The notes beneath the pieces are model-generated. The model did no database searches and was not told the DNA's origin. It saw only the letters and a program-made list of their open reading frames with translations. Below are positions 32,462 through 43,943 of a DNA stretch of 64,000 nt, piece after piece (within the stretch, counting starts at the first letter, position 1; the number at the start of each line of letters is the position of its first letter). Origin of the DNA: Neoarius graeffei (Eukaryota > Chordata > Actinopteri > Siluriformes > Ariidae); assembly GCF_027579695.1 (NCBI RefSeq), contig NC_083577.1:28012198-28076197 (forward strand). Direction: 5' to 3'. Both the position numbers and the translations under genes were made by a program.

Positions 32462-33856
32462 ACATATCAGATGTTGAAAGTGAGAAATTTTGATAGTTTT
32501 TTGAAAAATATACACTCTTTTTGAATTTGATGTCAGCAACACGCTTCAAAAAAGTTGGGACAGGGGCAGGTTTACCAACTGTGTTGCATCACCTCTACTT
32601 TTAACAACACTCTGTAAACGTTTGGGAACTGAGGAGACCAATCGCTGTAGTTTTGAAAGAGAAATGTCGTCCCATTCTTGCCCGATATACAATTTCAGTT
32701 ACTCAACAGTTCGGGGTCTCCTTTGTCGTATTTTGTGCTTCATAATGGGAGACAGGTCTGGACTGCCGGCAGGCCAGTTTAGCACCCGGACTCTTTTACT
32801 ACGGAGCCATGCAGTTTTAATATGTACAGAAAGTGGTTTGGCGTTGTCTTGCTGAAAGAAGGAAAGCCTTCCCTGAAAAAGATTTTGTCTGGATGGTAGC
32901 GTATTGATCTAAAACATGTATATATCATTCAGCATTAATGATGCCTTCCCAGATGTACAAGCTACCCATGTCATGTGGCTTTTGAACTGTGCACTGATAA
33001 GCCGGATGGTCCCTCTCCTCTTTAGCCTGGAGGACGTGGTGTTCATGATTTCTAAAAAGAATTTCTACTTTTGATTCGTCAGACCTCGGGATAATTTTCC
33101 ACTTCGCCTCAGTCCATCGTAAAAGAGCTCGGGCCCAGAGAAGGTGGTGGTGTTTCTGGATATTGTTTATATCTGGTTTTAACCTGCATTTATGGATGCA
33201 GTAATGAACTGTTTTCACAGGCGATGGTTTTCTGAAGTGTTCCTGAGCCCATCCAGTGATTTCCACTACAGACACGTGTCTGCTTTTAATGCAGTGTCGC
33301 CTGGGGGCCTGAAGATCACAGTGTCAGTTTTCAGCCTTGTCTCTTGCATACAGAGATTTCTCCAGATTCTCTGAATCTTTTAATGATATTATCGACCACA
33401 GATGATGTGATCCACAACTTCTTTGCAGTTTTACATTCAGGAACGTTATCCTTAAACTGCTGCACTGTTTTCCCACGCAGTCTTTCACAGAGCGGTGAAC
33501 CCCTCTCCATCTTTACTTCTGATAGACTCCGCCTCTCGGCGATGCTCTTTTTATACCCAATCATGTTACTGACCTGATGCCGATTTCCCTAATTACTGTA
33601 GTTTTATTTAACATTCTACAATGTTTCCAGTCTTTTGTTGCCCCGTCCCAACTTTTCTGAAAAGTGCTGCTGACACCAAATTCAAAATGAGCATACATTT
33701 TTCAAAAAACAAACAATAAGATCTCAGTTTCAACATTTGATATGTTGTCTTTGTACTATTTTCAACGAAATTTAGGGTTTCCATGATTTTGTAAATCACG
33801 TTCTGTTTTTATGTATGTTTTACACAGTGTCCCAACTATTTTTTGAATCAGGGCTG
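32462..33856 (-). mobile_element. decayed Tc1-like transposon, left end lost
   Basis: The right end (TGTCCCAACTATTTTTTGAA, then TCAGGGCTG, then TA) is intact. The left side begins inside the element at AACATATCAGATGTTGAAAG, so the outer terminal repeat is missing. A GTTGGGACAGGGGC / GCCCCGTCCCAAC inner pair is still visible. Related to, but clearly older than, the 18070 and 37648 copies. Confidence 0.85.
32600..33510 (-). pseudogene. Tc1-like transposase remnant
   Basis: The ATG at 33510 opens MERGSPLCERLRGKTVQQF. The helix-turn-helix [14 protein letters not shown] is recognisable, and later in another frame WSKSDES-type text appears (PRSDESKVEILF), then KPHDMGSLYIWEGIINAE. Frameshifts and deletions are numerous (the tryptophan before the first Asp has become R). 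No function. Confidence 0.88.
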
Positions 33857-34479
33857 TAGTTTATATAACGTAACCAATAATGGATTTTAAAAAAAAAAGT
33901 ATGTTTTATTCCTTATTCACCCTCCTGTATATCTGGGGCTCCAAAGTCAAGCCCCAGCTGCCGGATGGTATCAGTAGACTGAGTTAGCACTCTTAGCTAT
34001 ATTCTAAAAGCTTTTTTTCTTTCAGTTAAACTTACTGAATGATATTTACTCGTGGCTACAGACAAAAAGTACAATGTTAAGAGTGAGAAAGAGCTGGGGA
34101 AACATGGATACTTAGCAAACACGTGTGTGTGCGCATGACTATTGCAGCGATAAAAGCATTTAAGATCATGTGACATTACTGAAACAAATCATCAGCGATG
34201 CAAAAGATATTCAGAGGATGAGAAGGCAAAGAAAGCGAAGCAGCTGAAGTTATCCTGGCACTTTAAAAAAAAAATCAAACTCCGCTTGGAAAACCTTTCA
34301 ACAATTCTTCAAAAAGTCCTTAACTAAAGTGGATTTGAATCCGCATTTTAAGAATAACAATTTATGATTATCTTCATGATGTTTATTGCTTTTAAAATGA
34401 CTAATTCCTTTTAAAAAAAAAAGGAAGGGGGGGGACCACATATAAAAAGTGCTGTAATTCCAACACCATTCACCTGATG
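33857..34479. other. intergenic, no feature recognised
   Basis: AT-rich; nothing recognised. Confidence 0.45.
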
Positions 34480-34981
34480 CCCCTTTTCCACCAAAGCAGT
34501 TCCAGGGCTGGTTCGGGGCCAGTGCTTAGTTTGGAACCGGGTTTTCTGTTTCCACTGACAAAGAACTGGCTCTGGGGCCAGAAAAACCGGTTCCAGGCTA
34601 GCACCAACTCTCTGCTGGGCCGGAGGAAAGAACCGCTTACGTCAGCAGGGGGGCGGAGTTGTTAAGACCAACAACACTAACAAGACCGCGAAAGATCGCC
34701 ATTTTTAAGCGACGAGAAGCAGCAGCTGTACAAATGCGAAGTCAGCCATTATTATTATTGCTGTTGTTGCTGCTGCTGCTTCTTCCGTGTTGTTTTTGCT
34801 TCGATATTCGCACCAAGGTTTATGCAAACGTAGCGACGTAACTGACGTATATAGCGACGTAATAACGTGGCTTCCCTTAGCACCGCGAGCTATGGAAAAG
34901 CAAACTGGTTCTCAGCTGGCTCGCAAGTTGAACGAGGTGTGAACCAGCACCAGCACTGGAACTGATTTGGTGGAAAAGGGG
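34480..34981. mobile_element. MITE with CCCCTTTTCCACCAAA ends
   Basis: Left CCCCTTTTCCACCAAAGCAG then TTCCAG and right CTGGAACTGATTTGGTGG then AAAAGGGG are inverted matches of about 26 bp. A second inner layer (GGGGCCAG / CTGGCTC, AACCGG) also mirrors. No coding capacity. The target duplication is not clear. Confidence 0.82.
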
Positions 34982-35499
34982 TATGTGAGAGATGAGGGTG
35001 TAAATACTTAAAAAATCAAGCTGAAAGTGCTTTTTAATGTAAAATCCGACTCCAACGTAACGCGCTTGATGTATTTATGGGCCTGACCATACCTGTCGTA
35101 AACATTTAGTATTTTGGCAGAATTATTAAATAATACTTTCCAACTGACCCGCAGGTATTTTGATGTAGTCCATTCTGCCCTCCTTTGAAAAAATGTTTTG
35201 ACACCCCTGACCTACTCGTGCCTCTCAAACAATTAGCATATTGTGAAAAAATTCAATATTTTCTATCAGTTATTTAAGAAAGTGAAAATAATATATTCTA
35301 GACTCATTACACATCAACTAAAAGATTTCAACCGTTTTTCTATTGCAATTTTGATCGTTATGACCTACGGAGCCAAAAAATAGAAACAAAATCTCAAAAT
35401 ATGAGAATTTCATTCCGAGTTTGAGTAAAACAGTATAAATACCGTGTATCTCTCAGCCTTCGTTCAGTCCACGCAACCACGATCATGCTGACTTGACAG

Positions 35500-36365
35500 T
35501 TGTCCAGAAGACAATCAATCATCGACACCCTCCACAAGGAGGCTAAGACACAGAAGGTCGTTGCTGAAAAGGCTGGCTGGAAAAGGTGCGCAAGCAACAG
35601 GGATGGCCGCAGCCTTGAGAGAATTGTCAAGAAGATCAATTCAAGAACCTGGGAGAGCTTCACAAGGAGCGGACTGAGGCTGGTGTCAGTGCATCAAGAG
35701 CCAGCATGCACAGACGTCTTCAGGAAATGGGCTACAACTGTCGCATTCCGAAAATCGAGGCCCTCCTGAACCAGAGACAATATCAGAAGCGTCTTACCTG
35801 GGTTAGGGAGAGAAAGAACTGGACTGTTGCTCGGTGGTCCAAAGTCCTCTTTTCAGATGAAAGCAAATTTTGCATTTCATTTGGAAATCAAGGCCCTAGA
35901 GTCTGGAGGAAGAGTGGAGAGGCACAGAAGCCAAGGTGTTTGAAGCCCAGTGTGAAGTTTCCGCAGTCGGTGATGATTCGGGGTGCCATGTCATCTGCTA
36001 GTGTTGGTCCACTGTGTTTTATCAAGTCCAAAGTCAACGCAGCCGTCTACCAGGAGATTTTAAAGCACTTCGTACCTTCCGTCTGCTGACAAGCTTTATG
36101 GAGATGCCGATTTCCTTTTCCAGCAGGACTCAGCACCTGCCCACAGTGCCAAAACTACTACCAAATGGCTTGCTGACCTTGATATTACTGTGCTTGATTG
36201 GCCAGCCAACTTGCCTGACGTGAACCCCAGAGAGAATCTACAGGGTATTGTCAAGAGGAAACACCCGATCCAAAAATGCAGATGAGCTGTGAAGGCCGCA
36301 ATTGAAACAACCGGCGCTTCAATAACACCTCGGCAGTGCTACAGGCTGATCGCATTGATGTAGTA
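35500..36365 (+). pseudogene. Tc1-type transposase, degenerate
   Basis: Recognisable blocks are MHRRLQEMGYNCRIPKIEAL, WTVARWSKVLFSDESKF (first Asp), FGNQGPRVWRK, then in another frame FLFQQDSAPAHSAK (second Asp) and LPDVNPRENLQG, where the usual NPIEN glutamate context is altered. The N-terminal helix-turn-helix region is scrambled by indels and the first in-frame ATG is lost. Not functional. Confidence 0.88.
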
Positions 36366-36487
36366 ATTTGTGGTAAAGGAGCCCCAACCAAGTATTGAGT
36401 GGATAAATGAACATACTTTTCAGAAGTTGGACATTTCTGTATTGTAAATGCTTTATTGATTGATCTTAGGAAATATTCTGATAATGA

Positions 36488-36845
36488 AGAAGTCTTTATT
36501 TTCCACATGCACATTCAAGCACAGTGAAATTTGTCCTCTGCATTTAACCCATCTGAAGCAGTGAACACACACAAGTGAGTAATGAGTGCACACACAAACC
36601 GAGAGCAGTGGGCAGCCATGCTACAGTGCCCAGGAAGCAGTTGGGGGTTAGGTGCCGTGCTCAAGGGCACTTCAGCCCAAGGCTGCCTCATGTTAACCTA
36701 ACCACATGTTAACCTAAACACCCGGAGGAAACCCACACAGACACGGGGAGAGAAAACATGCAAACTCCACACAGAAAGGCCCCCGCCAGCCGAACCCAGA
36801 ACCTTCTTGCTGTGAGGCAACAGCGCTAACCACTACATCACCTTG
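36488..36845 (-). mobile_element. SINE with shared head and 'tail B', copy 1
   Basis: On the minus strand, the tRNA-like head (GTGATGTAGTGGTTAGC, CTCACAGCAAGAAGG) continues into the same GTGTGGAGTTTGCATG body as the window's main SINE. After ACATGTGGTTAGG it then has a different 3' half (GGCTGAAGTGCCCTTGAG ... GATGGGTTAAATGCAGAGG) ending in an AATAAAG-like tail. Inserted in the Tc1 at 35215-37384. Confidence 0.85.
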
Positions 36846-36924
36846 GATTTCTGATTTGCATGAGCTATAAGCCATAATCATCAAAATTAAAGCAAAAAAA
36901 CAAAAACCTGAAATAAGAAAGAAA

Positions 36925-37275
36925 GCACAACTTTATTCATCACACACGTGTGAAATTCCTCTCTGCATTTAACCCATCTGAAGCAGTGAACACACACACA
37001 TACCCAGAGCAGCAGGCAGCCATGCTAACAGCGCCCAGGGAGCAGTTGGGAGTTAGATGCCTCACTCAAGGGCACCTCAGCCCAAGGCCGTCCCATATTA
37101 ACCTAACCGCATGTCTTTGGGGTAAATAGGAGCACCCGTAGGAAACCTATGCAGACACGGGGAGAGAGAACATGCAAACTCCACACAGAGAGACCCTCAC
37201 CGGCCGCTGGACTCGAACCCAGAACCTTCTTGCCGTGAGGCAACCGTGCTAACCACTACACCACCGTACCGCCCA
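36925..37275 (-). mobile_element. SINE with shared head and 'tail B', copy 2
   Basis: Same structure as the copy at 36488. The head is complete (minus strand GGGCGGTACGGTGGTGTAGT), with B box GGTTCGAGTCC, the tail-B body, and AATAAAGTTGTGCTTTCTTT at the end. Confidence 0.88.
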
Positions 37276-37574
37276 CGGTGTGGAAATATTTCACTTTACA
37301 TATAATGAATAGTTTACCTTTTGATAAAATTTTAAAAAAGTGAAAATAAATGAACTTTTTCATGATATTCTAAATGAGATGCACTAGTGAATGGTCCACT
37401 TTCCTGATAAAGTCAGTGTACAGGCTTAAACACACTACTGTTTTGTTGTTTATTTATTTGTTTGTTTTAAATTGCCTGTTTAGCAAATCTGAACTGAGTG
37501 TAACTGTAAACAGACCTAAAGGCAGTGTTTAACCAGCACAGACACTCTGCAACAGATCTGAGGGACAGTCTGGG

Positions 37575-37647
37575 CTGGACTCAAGTCACCCTAGGTAGTG
37601 CACCAATCTTCCTGGACTCAAGTCACCCAAGGCAGTGCACCAATCTA
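37575..37647. repeat. 37-bp tandem repeat, two units (third unit beyond the Tc1)
   Basis: The unit CTGGACTCAAGTCACCCTAG, then GTAGTGCACCAATCTTC, occurs twice here. A third unit stands at 39095-39131, directly after the Tc1 at 37648-39091, so the transposon landed inside the array. Confidence 0.9.
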
Positions 37648-39091
37648 CAACCCCGATTCCAAAAAAGTTGGGACAAAGTACAAATTATAAATAAAAATGG
37701 AATCCAATAATTTACAAATCTCAAAAACTGATATTGTATTCACAATAGAACATAGACAACATATCAAATGTCGAAAGTGAGACATTTTGAAATTTCATGC
37801 CAAATATTGGCTCATTTGAAATTTCATGACAGCAACACATCTCAAAAAAGTTGGGACAGGGGCAATAAGAGGCTGGAAAAGTTAAAGGTACAAAAAAGGA
37901 ACAGCTGGAGGACCAAATTGCAACTCATTAGGTCAATTGGCAATAGGTCATTAACATGACTGGGTATAAAAAGAGCATCTTGGAGTGGCAGCAGCTCTCA
38001 GAAGTAAAGATGGGAAGAGGATCACCAATCCCCCTAATTCTGCGCCAACAAATAGTGGAGCAATATCAGAAAGGAGTTCGACAGTGTAAAATTGCAAAGA
38101 GTTTGAACATATCATCATCTACAGTGCATAATATCATCAAAAGATTCAGAGAATCTGGAAGAATCTCTGTGCGTAAGGGTCAAGGCCGGAAAACCATACT
38201 GGGTGCCCGTGATCTTCGGGCCCTTAGACGGCACTGCATCACATACAGGCATGCTTCTGTATTGGAAATCACAAAATGGGCTCAGGAATATTTCCAGAGA
38301 ACATTATCTGTGAACACAATTCACCGTGCCATCCGCCGTTGTCAGCTAAAACTCTATAGTTCAAAGAAGAATCCGTATCTAAACACGATCCAGAAGCGCA
38401 GACGTCTTCTCTGGGCCAAGGCTCATTTAAAATGGACTGTGGCAAAGTGGAAAACTGTTCTGTGGTCAGACGAATCAAAATTTGAAGTTCTTTATGGAAA
38501 TCAGTGACGCCGTGTCATTCGGACTAAAGAGGAGAAGGACGACCCAAGTTGTTATCAGCGCTCAGTTCAGAAGCCTGCATCTCTGATGGTATGGGGTTGC
38601 ATTAGTGCGTGTGGCATGGGCAGCTTACACATCTGGAAAGACACCATCAATGCTGAAAGGTATATCCAGGTTCTAGAGCAACATATGCTCCCATCCAGAC
38701 GACGTCTCTTTCAGGGAAGACCTTGCATTTTCCAACATGACAATGCCAAACCACATACTGCATCAATTACAGCATCATGGCTGCGTAGAAGAAGGGTCCG
38801 GGTACTGAACTGGCCAGTCTGCAGTCCAGATCTTTCACCCATAGAAAACATTTGGCGCATCATAAAACGGAAGATACGACAAAAAAGACCTAAGACAGTT
38901 GAGCAACTAGAATGAAATTTAAAATCACCTAATTTTTCTCTTTAAATGATACATTTTCTCAGTTTATACATTTGATATGTCATCTATGTTCTATTCTGAA
39001 TAAAATATGGAATTTTGAAACTTCCACATCATTGCATTCCGTTTTTATTTACAATTTGTACTTTGTCCCAACTTTTTTGGAATCGCAGTTG
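37648..39091 (+). mobile_element. Tc1-like transposon (CAACCCCGATTCC family), copy 2
   Basis: Left end CAACCCCGATTCCAAAAAAG next to TA (37646-37647). Right end CTTTTTTGGAATCGCAGTTG, followed by TT where TA is expected. At 1,444 bp it is 160 bp shorter than copy 1, because the segment coding the transposase C-terminus (after GAGCAACTAGAA) is deleted. Otherwise it is nearly identical to copy 1. Confidence 0.95.
38010..38915 (+). pseudogene. Tc1-like transposase, one premature stop and C-terminal deletion
   Basis: The ATG at 38010 opens [20 protein letters not shown]. The helix-turn-helix and first Asp ([15 protein letters not shown]) are intact. TGA at about 38505 replaces the GGA (glycine) of copy 1. 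The frame then stays open through HDNAKPHTA (second Asp) and DLSPIENIW (Glu) to about 38912, where the 160-bp deletion puts a stop shortly after KTVEQLE. Its nonsense site differs from that of copy 1. Confidence 0.95.
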
Positions 39092-39094
39092 TTC

Positions 39095-39131
39095 CTGGAC
39101 TCAAGTCACCCTAGGAAGTGCACCAATCTAC
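39095..39131. repeat. third unit of the 37-bp tandem repeat
   Basis: CTGGACTCAAGTCACCCTAG, then GAAGTGCACCAATCTAC, the same unit as at 37575-37647, separated by the Tc1. Confidence 0.88.
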
Positions 39132-39548
39132 CGAGGACACACTGATTTGACACTCAGCCCCGGGTTTGCCGTTAAACCCTGACTACAGTAACTAGCGGCT
39201 CGGCTAATACCCTTCACTGCACCGGATTCTGAATATAAAGAGATATTTTCTGACCTAATGTTCACCGAATAATATTTTTACAGAGAGAATAATGCGTTTT
39301 ATAAGACAATGTGTAAGATATCAGCGTGAACACAAATAAATCATGCTAAAGACACCGCGCTCGGTTCATATTTACCTCTTCCTCAAAGTCCCGTCAGCCT
39401 CTGGAGCACGGCCGTGCGTGCCTGTGTACGCGCTGACGTCACATGCGTGCGCAGAAAGCGTAAGCACGTTGCCCTTCTCTTTCTCCTGACCTCACTTCTA
39501 AACTTCTAATAAACTATAACACACACACGTGTGTGTATATATATATAT

Positions 39549-39909
39549 GGTGGTTAGCACTGTCGCCTCACAGCAAGAAGGTTCTGGGTTCAAGCCCAAC
39601 GGCAGACAAGGGCCTTTCTGTGTGGAGTTTGCATGTTCTCCCCGTGTCCGCGTGGGTTTCCTCCGGGTGCTCCGGTTTCCCCCACAGTCCAAAGACATGC
39701 AGGTTAGGTTAACTGGTGACTCTAAATTGACCGTAGGTGTGAATGTGAGTGTGAATGGTTGTCTGTGTCTATGTGTCAGCCCTGTGATGACCTGGCGACT
39801 TGTCCAGGGTGTACCCCGCCTTTCGCCCGTAGTCAGCTGGGATAGGCTCCAGCTTGCCTGTGACCCTGTAGAACAGGATAAAGCGGCTAGAGATAATGGA
39901 TGGATGGAT
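39549..39909 (+). mobile_element. SINE, main family, head-truncated
   Basis: Starts inside the tRNA-like head (GGTGGTTAGCACTGTCGCC), with B box GGTTCAAGCCC, the GTGTGGAGTTTGCATG body, and the tail A segment GGGATAGGCTCCAGC ... GATAAAGCGGCTAGAG. It ends ATGGATGGATGG, not the GATGAG repeat of its neighbours. Confidence 0.93.
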
Positions 39910-41129
39910 CTGGGTCTGTCTCAGAAACTGGTCTCTCATTTGGGACATTATGGTCAAAAAATAAATTTTCTAATTTTACTTTTTTTTTTTTTTTGCATTT
40001 ACCGAACACTCAATGTTTCTTTTGTGATGTTTAATAAGAATAAAGATAGCGTATTGCTTTATCTGGCCTCCACTGTGGAAATGTTTTTGATTACAGTTCA
40101 AATGCTTTTGTAAAATTGATTTACATATAAAATAACTCCATCATGAAGAATTAAAGCCCCTCCTTCACAGAGGAGTGAAAATATTGAATAAATTTCCTCT
40201 TTTTGATTGCTTGGGTTAAAAATGCCAAGTTTTGATGACTGAATTGATTATTCACTTAAATATAAATAATATTTTGGGTATTTGATATGGCGAAATAGGA
40301 CACTATGGAAAAATCAAGAACGCACCGGAAAGATGAGAATAACGGCGGTGGTAAAAGAACAGCGACTGTACCGGCTGAAGGTCGCGCGGGTCTCTGCTGC
40401 GGCGTGCGAGTAACGGGACATCGCTACCGCACCGGACGGAGCACGAGGCGGGGGCGGGGCAAAATGACTGGCCGTAGATTCTATCAAAAGTTCGATCTAA
40501 ATTGACCGTGGCTGCAAAATATTGGCCTAAAATACGCAAACACTACGAAATGTGAAAGTAAGATGAAAAAGAAACATTCTATTGCCTTATACTGCAAGAC
40601 TAAAACAAAATAAAACTGTCAAAACTCACCTTTTCAGCGATAACGTCCGAACAGATCACCTGCGTAACAGAGAGACCGCAAATGGAAGCACGATCAACTT
40701 CTAACTGTCGGAGTGGAAAATTCCATTCTACACATGCAGATTGTTAATGTGTGTCCTTCCCCGCACACAAATAACACACTACGGTAAAAAATAGACCACA
40801 ACTCATTTTATAGCTCAGAAATTCATACAAGACCAGCTACCATCATAACATATTCTGTAAGAAACATAATCTATACCTAACTTTCAGCTTTCGTTTTAAA
40901 AAACAAAATCGCAGGTTTATCACTAAATGTTTATATGGCGTAGTGATTTTAAGTTACTACTTTTGGTGAGGTAGTGACCTCGACCCTGAGGCTTTCCGTT
41001 TAGATCAAAACACACAATCGTATTGGTTTTGGGTTTGCGGAAAACGGAGTTACAACGGTGATGAAATATTTTGCATGATGTTTTATTACGGTTATGATTA
41101 TTCTGTGAGCGCACCGATCCTTAGGTGGA
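39910..41129. other. intergenic; CpG-rich patch, no gene
   Basis: No gene recognised. Bases 40310-40500 are clearly GC- and CpG-richer than the surroundings (ACGAGGCGGGGGCGGGGC), possibly from an unrecognised element. Bases 40870-41110 have inverted similarity (TAAGTTACTACTTTTGG) without defined ends. Confidence 0.4.
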
Positions 41130-41642
41130 TAAAGTTCCAACTTAAAATACAATTAATGATAACTGTAGACTTTTCAGTGGACTACAACCTTTTTAAGGGA
41201 ACGCGATGTCCAGCATCATGAAGCAAAATGGTCATGAAGACCATTTGGTCTTCATGATGCTGTTTGTTCTTCAGTGTCCTCTAACAAACCACTGAGGCCT
41301 TCACAGAACAAGTGTATTTATGCTGAGAGTAAATTACACACAGTAGGACTCTATTAACTAATTAGATGACTTCTGAAGGCAATTGATTGCACTGGATTGT
41401 ATTTAGAGGTATCAGAGTACAGGGGGCTGAATACTAATGCACACCACATTTTTCAGATTTTTATTTGTTTTAAATTTTGAAGACCATTTATCATTTTCGT
41501 TTCATTGCACAATTCTGTGCGACTCTGTGTTGGTGTAGCACACAAAATCTCAATAAAAAACTTTTAAGTTCGTGGTTGTAAGGTGGAAAAATGTGAAAAA
41601 GTTCAAGGGGTATGAATACTTTTTCAAGGCACTGTATATACT
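41130..41642 (+). mobile_element. Tc1/mariner remnant (AAGGCACTGTATA end)
   Basis: The right-hand part GGGCTGAATACTAATGCACA ... GGGGTATGAATACTTTTTCA, then AGGCACTGTATA, is the familiar terminus of a fish Tc1 family. Only a short internal piece precedes it (CATCATGAAG...), so most of the transposase is gone. A small palindrome (CAGCATCATGAAG ... CTTCATGATGCTG, 41212-41265) marks the deletion joint. Confidence 0.7.
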
Positions 41643-41650
41643 GTATATAT

Positions 41651-41719
41651 GGTGGTTAGTGCTTGCCTGCAACCCTGTAGGACAGGATAAGTGGCTACAG
41701 ATAATGGATGGATGGATAT
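41651..41719 (+). mobile_element. SINE fragment, internally deleted
   Basis: Joins head bases GGTGGTTAGTG directly to tail bases CTTGCCTGCAACCCTGTAGG, ending ATGGATGGATGG. About 300 bp of body is missing. Confidence 0.85.
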
Positions 41720-42083
41720 GGTGGTTAGCACTGTCGCCTCATAGCAAGAAGGTCCTGGGTTCGAGCCCCGTGGCCGGCGAGGGCCTTTCTGTGTGGAGTT
41801 TGCATGTTCTCCCCGTGTCCGCGTGGGTTTCCTCCGGGTGCTCCGGTTTCCCCCACAGTCCAAAGACATGCAGGTTAGGTTAACTGGTGACTCTAAATTG
41901 ACCATAGGTGTGAATGTGAGTGTGAATGGTTGTCTGTGTCTATGTGTCAGCCCTGTGATGACCTGGCGACTTGTCCAGGGTGTACCCCGCCTTTCGCCCG
42001 TAGTCAGCTGGGATAGGCTCCAGCTTGCCTGCGACCCTGTAGAACAGGATAAAGCGGCTAGAGATAATGAGATGAGATGAGAT
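41720..42083 (+). mobile_element. SINE, main family
   Basis: Body and tail A complete, head truncated as at 39549. B box GGTTCGAGCCC. Ends with GAGATAATGAGATGAGATGA. Confidence 0.95.
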
Positions 42084-42484
42084 TACATGAATGCAAATTT
42101 CTCAAAAAAAAAAATTTATGCCAAAATGTTTGTTATAGTTTAGCTGAAAATTATTGGAGGACACTTCAGCAAAATCATCCAAGTCATATCACTCACTGTA
42201 TGGCTGAGTTCATGATTTGGATTCCATGACATTGGGCCTGAGTGGTGTAGTGGTTAGCACTGTCGCCTCATAGCAAGAAGGTTCTGGGTTCGATCCCAGT
42301 GGTCTTTCTGTGTGGAGTTTGCATGTTCTCTGCATGGGTTTCCTCCGGGTGGTCTGGTTTCCCCCAAAGACATGCAGGTTCGGCTAATTGGTGGCTCTAA
42401 ATTGACCGTAGGTGTGAATGTGAGTGTGAATGGTTGTCTGTGTCTATGTGTCAGCCCTGCGATGATCTGGCGACTTGTCCAGGG

Positions 42485-43943
42485 TAGGGCTGCGTACCTA
42501 AACGTAACATCAGGTACAGGTACCGGTACAGAGGTTTAGGTACAGGTCCGGACCTGTACCTGAACAATTTGACAAATTAACATGTGTTCTTCTGAACTTC
42601 TTCAATAATGACAGAAACATTCATAAACTGGTGACAACTTGTCAGTATCTTTATTCAAAGAAAACCGAACGTAACTAGGTTTCCTACCTCACTTCTCAGT
42701 CACCCTCTCAGTCTCACACTTAGGCCAAGTTTACATTAGACCGTATCTGTCTCGTTTTCTTCGCGGATGCACTGTCCGTTTACATTAAACCGCCTGGAAA
42801 CGCCGGGAAACGGGAATCCGCCAGCGTCCACGTATTCAATCCAGATCGTGTCTGGTCCGGTGCTGTGTAAACATTGAGAATACGCGGATACGCTGTGCTG
42901 AGCTCTAGCTGGCGTCGTCATTGGACAACGTCACTGTGACATCCACCTTCCTGATTCGCTGGCGTTGGTCATGTGACGCGACTGCTGAAAAACGGCGCGG
43001 ACTTCCGCCTTGTATCACCTTTCATTAAAGAGTATAAAAGTATGAAAATACTGCAAATACTGATGCAAATACTGCCCATTGTGTAGTTATGATTGTCTTT
43101 AGGCTTGCCATCCTTCCACTTGCAAGTGGTAAGTGATATGCGCTGGGATCACACACACAGCGGCTCAGTCCCGAATCACTGCTCGTGCACTACACTCGCG
43201 CACTCTGTGAGCTGCGCAAGGCCGGAGTGCGCACCCTCCAGAGGGCACTCACTGTTCAGGGCGGAGTGATTTGGAGCGCAGGATGCCTGCGGAGCCGAGC
43301 GTATCCGTGTATTGGCGTTGCTGTGTGCACGCAAATCGTGTATTGGTGTTGCTGTGTGCACACTAATCGTTTTAAAAACGTTAATCTGATGATCCGCTGA
43401 TACGGTCTAATGTAAACATGGGCTTAGTTAACTTGGGACAAAAAGTCATAAGTTGTCTCACAGCGAGACAACTTGCGTTCTGGCCCCCTGAAAGCTTTGT
43501 TACGTGATCCCAGACCTTACTGGTCTTCCCACGTGGCATGACAAACAAATTCACTCTGCGGCCTTTAACTTACGCGGCAAAATTACACAAAGCAACAAAG
43601 GCCGCCAATGCCAGCAAAGGAAAAATGGCTGACCTGCTTTTGAGTCTTTTTGACCAATCAGGATCAGCCAAGCTCTCGCAATGTCTCGTGAGACTGTGGC
43701 GAGAGGATCTCAAATCAAAGATGGCTCTGATTTCAAGTTTCAGCGTGGCATTTTACGTCTTTTTCAGTGCTAAATTTTCGTCTTTGTGGTAGGATTTACA
43801 CATCTTCAGTCACAAAATAAGCAGATACTTGGTGTAAATTTATATCGGTACAGTACCAGTACTTCATGATCCGGCATTTTGGACTTGTACCGAATCGATT
43901 TTCACTGTACAGTACCGGTACACAGTACCAGTATGCAGCCCTA
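42485..43943. mobile_element. hAT-type element nested in a SINE
   Basis: Ends TAGGGCTGCGTACC and, inverted, GGTAC...GCAGCCCTA. The perfect 8-bp duplication GTCCAGGG (42477-42484, 43944-43951) comes from the host SINE. Both sub-terminal regions are full of GTACCGGTAC-type motifs. No transposase is recognised. It is itself interrupted by the MITE at 42723-43423. Confidence 0.95.
42723..43423. mobile_element. Harbinger-like MITE nested in the hAT element
   Basis: Left end GGCCAAGTTTACATTAGACC, then GTATC. Right end GATACGGTCTAATGTAAACA, then TGGGC. TTA lies on both sides (42720-42722, 43424-43426). Length 701 bp, no transposase. The 3-bp TTA duplication and GGC-type ends fit PIF/Harbinger. Confidence 0.88.

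Larger units (their letters stand above)
35215..37384 (+). mobile_element. Tc1/mariner-type element carrying two SINEs
   Basis: The left end near 35215 (CGTGCCTCTCAAACAATTAG, then CATATTGTGAAAAA) pairs with the right end near 37350-37384 (TTTTTCATGATATTCTAAAT, then GAGATGCAC). TA lies on both sides. The element's 3' part is interrupted at about 36488-36845 and 36925-37275 by two SINEs; without them it would be about 1.45 kb. Confidence 0.8.
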
